A stretch of 64,000 nucleotides of DNA, from positions 1-64,000 of the forward strand of contig NZ_QHJH01000015.1 of assembly GCF_003947455.1 (NCBI RefSeq), read 5' to 3'. Positions 60,672 to 64,000 of this stretch are shown piece by piece. A model generated the notes under the pieces. That model was given only the letters and a program-made list of their open reading frames with translations. It was not told where the DNA came from and ran no database searches. A program made the position numbers and the translations under genes. The number at the start of each line of letters is the position of its first letter. The first letter of the stretch is position 1. The DNA comes from Streptomyces sp. WAC 04229 (GTDB lineage Bacteria > Actinomycetota > Actinomycetes > Streptomycetales > Streptomycetaceae).

Positions 60672-60858
60672 GGGGCGGGCTCCTTCGAGCTGCGGCGGCG
60701 GGGGCACGGCACTCGCGCCCCTCGGCCATCACAGCCCGCCCGCCCGGGGCGCGCGCGCCACCCTGCGCCGTTCGCGCGAACGCGGCCCCCGGGTGGGTGA
60801 GCCCGAGGTTTCGGAGTCCGGAATCGCGGTCCCGGACCGGGTCGGCGCCGAGGCTCCC

Positions 60859-61653
60859 TCAGGCCCCGGGATCCCGCAGCACCTGCTCCCGCACCCGGTC
60901 GCAGCAGCGGCTGATCAGGCGGGAGACGTGCATCTGGGAGATGCCGAGCTGCTCGGCGATCCGGCTCTGGGTCATGTCGTCGAAGAAGCGCATGTACAGG
61001 ATGGCGCGCTCCCGGTCGGGGAGGGCGGCCAGGCGGTCCTTGACGGCCTCGCGGTCCACGACGGTGTCGAGGGCCGGGTCGGGTCCGCCGAGGGCGTCAC
61101 CGAGCGAGAAGCCGTCCTCGCTGCCCGGCAGCTCGGCGTCCAGGGACAGCGCGGTGAAGCTCTCCAGCGCCTCCAGTCCGACCCGGACGTCCTCCTCGCC
61201 GAGGTCGGTGTGCTCGGCGATCTCGGCGACCGTGGGGCTGCGGCCCGGGATGGTCTGGGAGAGCTCCTGGCGGGCGAAGCGCACGCGGTTGCGCAGTTCC
61301 TGGACCCGGCGCGGCACGTGCAGCGTCCACATGTGGTCGCGGAAGTGCCGCTTGATCTCGCCGGTGATGGTCGGCACGGCGTAGCTCTCGAAGGCGTTGC
61401 CGCGCTCGGGGTCGTACCGGTCGACGGCCTTGACCAGGCCGAGGGCGGCGACCTGGCGCAGGTCGTCGTAGCTCTCGCCGCGGCTGCGGAAGCGTCCCGC
61501 GAGGCGTTCGGCCATGGGCAGCCAGGCCTCCACGATCCGGTCGCGGACCACGTCGCGCTCCGGGCCGTCGGGGAGGGTGGTCAGCCGGCGGAACGCGTCC
61601 GCGGTGTCGGGGGCGTCGTCGTGCGGGTGCTTCACGCTGGCGTGGATCGGCAT
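60859..61653 (-). CDS. SigB/SigF/SigG-family RNA polymerase sigma factor
   Basis: The product has 264 aa from the ATG at 61653 with GAAGGAG upstream (rather long spacing of 11). Region 2 is YDDLRQVAALGLVKAVDRYD and FESYAVPTITGEIKRHFRD; region 3 follows LHVPRRVQELRNRV; region 4 is RERAILYMRFFDDMTQSRIA with the HTH ISQMHVSRLISR. This is the stress/sporulation class with many Streptomyces paralogues. No anti-sigma or antagonist gene lies next to it, so control must act from elsewhere. Confidence 0.94.
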   Translation of the reverse strand: MPIHASVKHPHDDAPDTADAFRRLTTLPDGPERDVVRDRIVEAWLPMAERLAGRFRSRGESYDDLRQVAALGLVKAVDRYDPERGNAFESYAVPTITGEIKRHFRDHMWTLHVPRRVQELRNRVRFARQELSQTIPGRSPTVAEIAEHTDLGEEDVRVGLEALESFTALSLDAELPGSEDGFSLGDALGGPDPALDTVVDREAVKDRLAALPDRERAILYMRFFDDMTQSRIAEQLGISQMHVSRLISRCCDRVREQVLRDPGA

Positions 61654-61928
61654 GTGCGTCGCAACTCCTTCGGAGCGCGGGGGCCGGTCGTCGGTTCGGG
61701 GGCGGGCCCTCGGGCACGGCCCGTGCGGGGCGGCCGGAGTCCGTGAACCTCCGGCGCGCCGGATGGACGCCACCGGTGCGACGACACGACCCTGGGGGTC
61801 GGGCGGTCACCCGTGGGAGGGCGTCCGGGCCCGGACGGCTACGTCCGGGGCGGCGCAGCCGCTCCCACGGACGTGCCTCCTGTCCGAAGCACTGCCCTTG
61901 CCCCTGCCCCCTGAAGCCCGTCGCAAAC
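61654..61928. promoter_or_regulatory. Upstream region of the sigma factor gene
   Basis: No credible gene is seen in this GC-rich stretch. It should hold the sigma gene promoter (read leftward). Several short GC dyads occur, but no recognisable operator or -10/-35 pair stands out. Confidence 0.4.
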
Positions 61929-61965
61929 CCCCGGGCGGCGCCGCGACGCGCGGCGCCGCCCGGGG
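61929..61965 (-). terminator. Terminator of the AraC-VOC operon
   Basis: Perfect 17-base arms (61929-61945 and 61949-61965) with a 3-base ACG loop begin 4 bp after the VOC stop. On the minus strand the stem is followed by a GGTTTGCG tract with a short T run. Confidence 0.85.
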
Positions 61966-61969
61966 CGGG

Positions 61970-62386
61970 TCAGCCGGTGCGCGGCCGGCTGAAGCGGACC
62001 ATGTTCCCGGCCGGATCGCGGAAGGCGCAGTCCCGGACGCCGTAGGGCTGGTCGACCGGTTCCTGGAGGACCTCGGCGCCGGCGGCCCGGATGTGTTCGA
62101 AGGTGGCGTCGACGTCGTCGGTGGTGAAGTTCAGGCCGCGCAGCAATCCCTTCGCCAGCAGTTCGGCCATGGCCTCCCGGTCGGCGACCGAGGCGCCCGG
62201 GTCGGCGAGCGGTGGTTCGAGGACGATGCCGACGTCGGGCTGGGCCGGGGAACCGACGGTCACCCAGCGCATCCCCTCGAAGGCGACGTCGTCCCTGACC
62301 TCCATCCCGAGCACGTCCCGGTAGAAGGCGACCGCCGTGTCGTGGTCGTCGACGGCGATGAAGCACTGCGCGAGGTTGATGTCCAT
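61970..62386 (-). CDS. VOC-superfamily (glyoxalase/dioxygenase-fold) protein
   Basis: The product has 138 aa from the ATG at 62386 (MDINLAQCFIAVDDHDTAVA). A GTG at 62395, overlapping the AraC stop, is an alternative start adding three residues. Two beta-alpha-beta-beta-beta modules are visible, ending in DCAFRDPAGNMVRFSR with a metal-ligand-like layout. It is probably a small-molecule-binding or resistance-type VOC protein regulated by the AraC gene with which it is cotranscribed. Confidence 0.9.
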   Translation of the reverse strand: MDINLAQCFIAVDDHDTAVAFYRDVLGMEVRDDVAFEGMRWVTVGSPAQPDVGIVLEPPLADPGASVADREAMAELLAKGLLRGLNFTTDDVDATFEHIRAAGAEVLQEPVDQPYGVRDCAFRDPAGNMVRFSRPRTG

Positions 62387-62391
62387 GCGTG

Positions 62392-62820
62392 TCACGCTAC
62401 GGGCGGGCGCGCGGGCCGGGCTTCTCCGTTCCTGACCGGTCGGGTGTGGACCTTGGCGACGCAGGCGGGGATCGCGGCGCCGTCGGCGTGGTCGCGTTCC
62501 CGGTAGGCGCTCGGGCTCTCACCGACCAGTTCGGTGAAGCGCGAGCTGAACGATCCCAGCGAGGTACAGCCGACGGCGAAGCAGACCTCGGTGACGGACA
62601 GGTCGCCGCGCCGCAGCAGGGCCTTGGCGCGCTCGATGCGGCGCGTCATCAGGTAGCTGTAGGGGGTCTCCCCGTAGGCGGCACGGAAGCTGCGGGAGAA
62701 GTGGCCCGCCGACATGAGGGCGACCCGCGCCAGCGCCGGCACGTCGAGCGGCTCGGCGTACTCGCGGTCCATCAGGTCGCGTGCCCGGCGCAGCCGGGCC
62801 AGGTCCTCCAGGCTCGTCAC
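62392..62820 (-). CDS. AraC-family regulator (HTH domain only)
   Basis: The product has 142 aa from a GTG at 62820. It consists almost only of the double-HTH AraC domain: PLDVPALARVALMSAGHFSR and SVTEVCFAVGCTSLGSFSSR, ending FTELVGESPSAYRER. There is no large ligand domain. AraC-VOC pairs are frequent in actinobacteria, and the VOC partner may sense or remove the inducer. Confidence 0.92.
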   Translation of the reverse strand: MTSLEDLARLRRARDLMDREYAEPLDVPALARVALMSAGHFSRSFRAAYGETPYSYLMTRRIERAKALLRRGDLSVTEVCFAVGCTSLGSFSSRFTELVGESPSAYRERDHADGAAIPACVAKVHTRPVRNGEARPARPPVA

Positions 62821-62878
62821 GCCCCTACGATCCCACAGCGCCGGCCGCCACCGGTACCGGCGCCGTGGGCCGCCGCGG

Positions 62879-64000
<1,122 letters not shown>

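Overview
The window is a 64 kb piece of a high-GC actinobacterial chromosome, almost certainly Streptomyces. The support is very strong G/C bias at third codon positions, many GTG starts, GTGA/ATGA gene overlaps, AAGGAG-type ribosome sites, a perfect CebR operator, secreted CBM2 glycosidases, and families typical of the genus (DUF5753 regulators, DUF574 methyltransferases, group 1h hydrogenase). No rRNA, tRNA, CRISPR array or prophage was seen.

Layout. (1) 1-2971, + strand: the 3' part of a NuoF-like flavoprotein, a multi-cluster Fe-S protein that stops just after a molybdopterin-oxidoreductase Fe4S4 domain, and fdhD. (2) 3136-3577: two small + strand ORFs. (3) 18547 down to 3612, - strand: one long collinear uptake [NiFe]-hydrogenase cluster, in transcription order hypX, hhyS, hhyL, a NifU-like protein, DUF5947, DUF6084, a 490-aa unknown, a maturation protease, a 38-aa membrane peptide, then hypA, hypB, hypF, hypC, hypD and hypE. 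(4) 18.8-30.5 kb: a disordered protein, a secreted sialidase, LysR with an SBF-type transporter, AsnC with a DHA2 exporter, an acyl-CoA synthetase, an aldo/keto reductase, a decayed SDR pseudogene and a His-rich-headed methyltransferase. (5) 30.7-40.6 kb: a plant-cell-wall island (GH6, GH48, GH74, PL11) with a CebR operator between the divergent GH6 and GH48 genes. (6) 40.7-44.5 kb: a methyltransferase/PhhB pair, two HTH regulators and a DUF574 methyltransferase. (7) 44.6-51.2 kb: narGHJI respiratory nitrate reductase. (8) 51.2-64 kb: OsmC, an APC permease, a holin-like/phosphodiesterase fusion, a recombinase-like fragment, two metallo-beta-lactamase-fold hydrolases, a DedA protein, a lysine-free pseudo-aminotransferase, a surface protein, a SigF/SigB-type sigma factor, AraC/VOC, and the 3' part of a UvrA-type ABC protein.

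How it fits together. The hydrogenase cluster carries its complete Ni/Fe cofactor assembly line, including HypX, which makes the CO ligand under air. The small subunit has the Cys-to-Asp change typical of oxygen-insensitive group 1h enzymes that scavenge atmospheric H2. The nearby nitrate reductase and formate/diaphorase-like genes give the region a respiratory-flexibility theme (H2, formate or NADH as donors, nitrate as acceptor) suited to spores or starved mycelium. The cellulase island is a separate, cellobiose-induced function.

The best candidates for undescribed biology are the uncharacterised, translationally coupled hydrogenase accessory genes (10487-13843), the Fe-S stub without a catalytic domain at 1244-2104, the lysine-free aminotransferase-fold protein at 58446-59708, and two structured mRNA leaders (narG and the GH6 cellulase).
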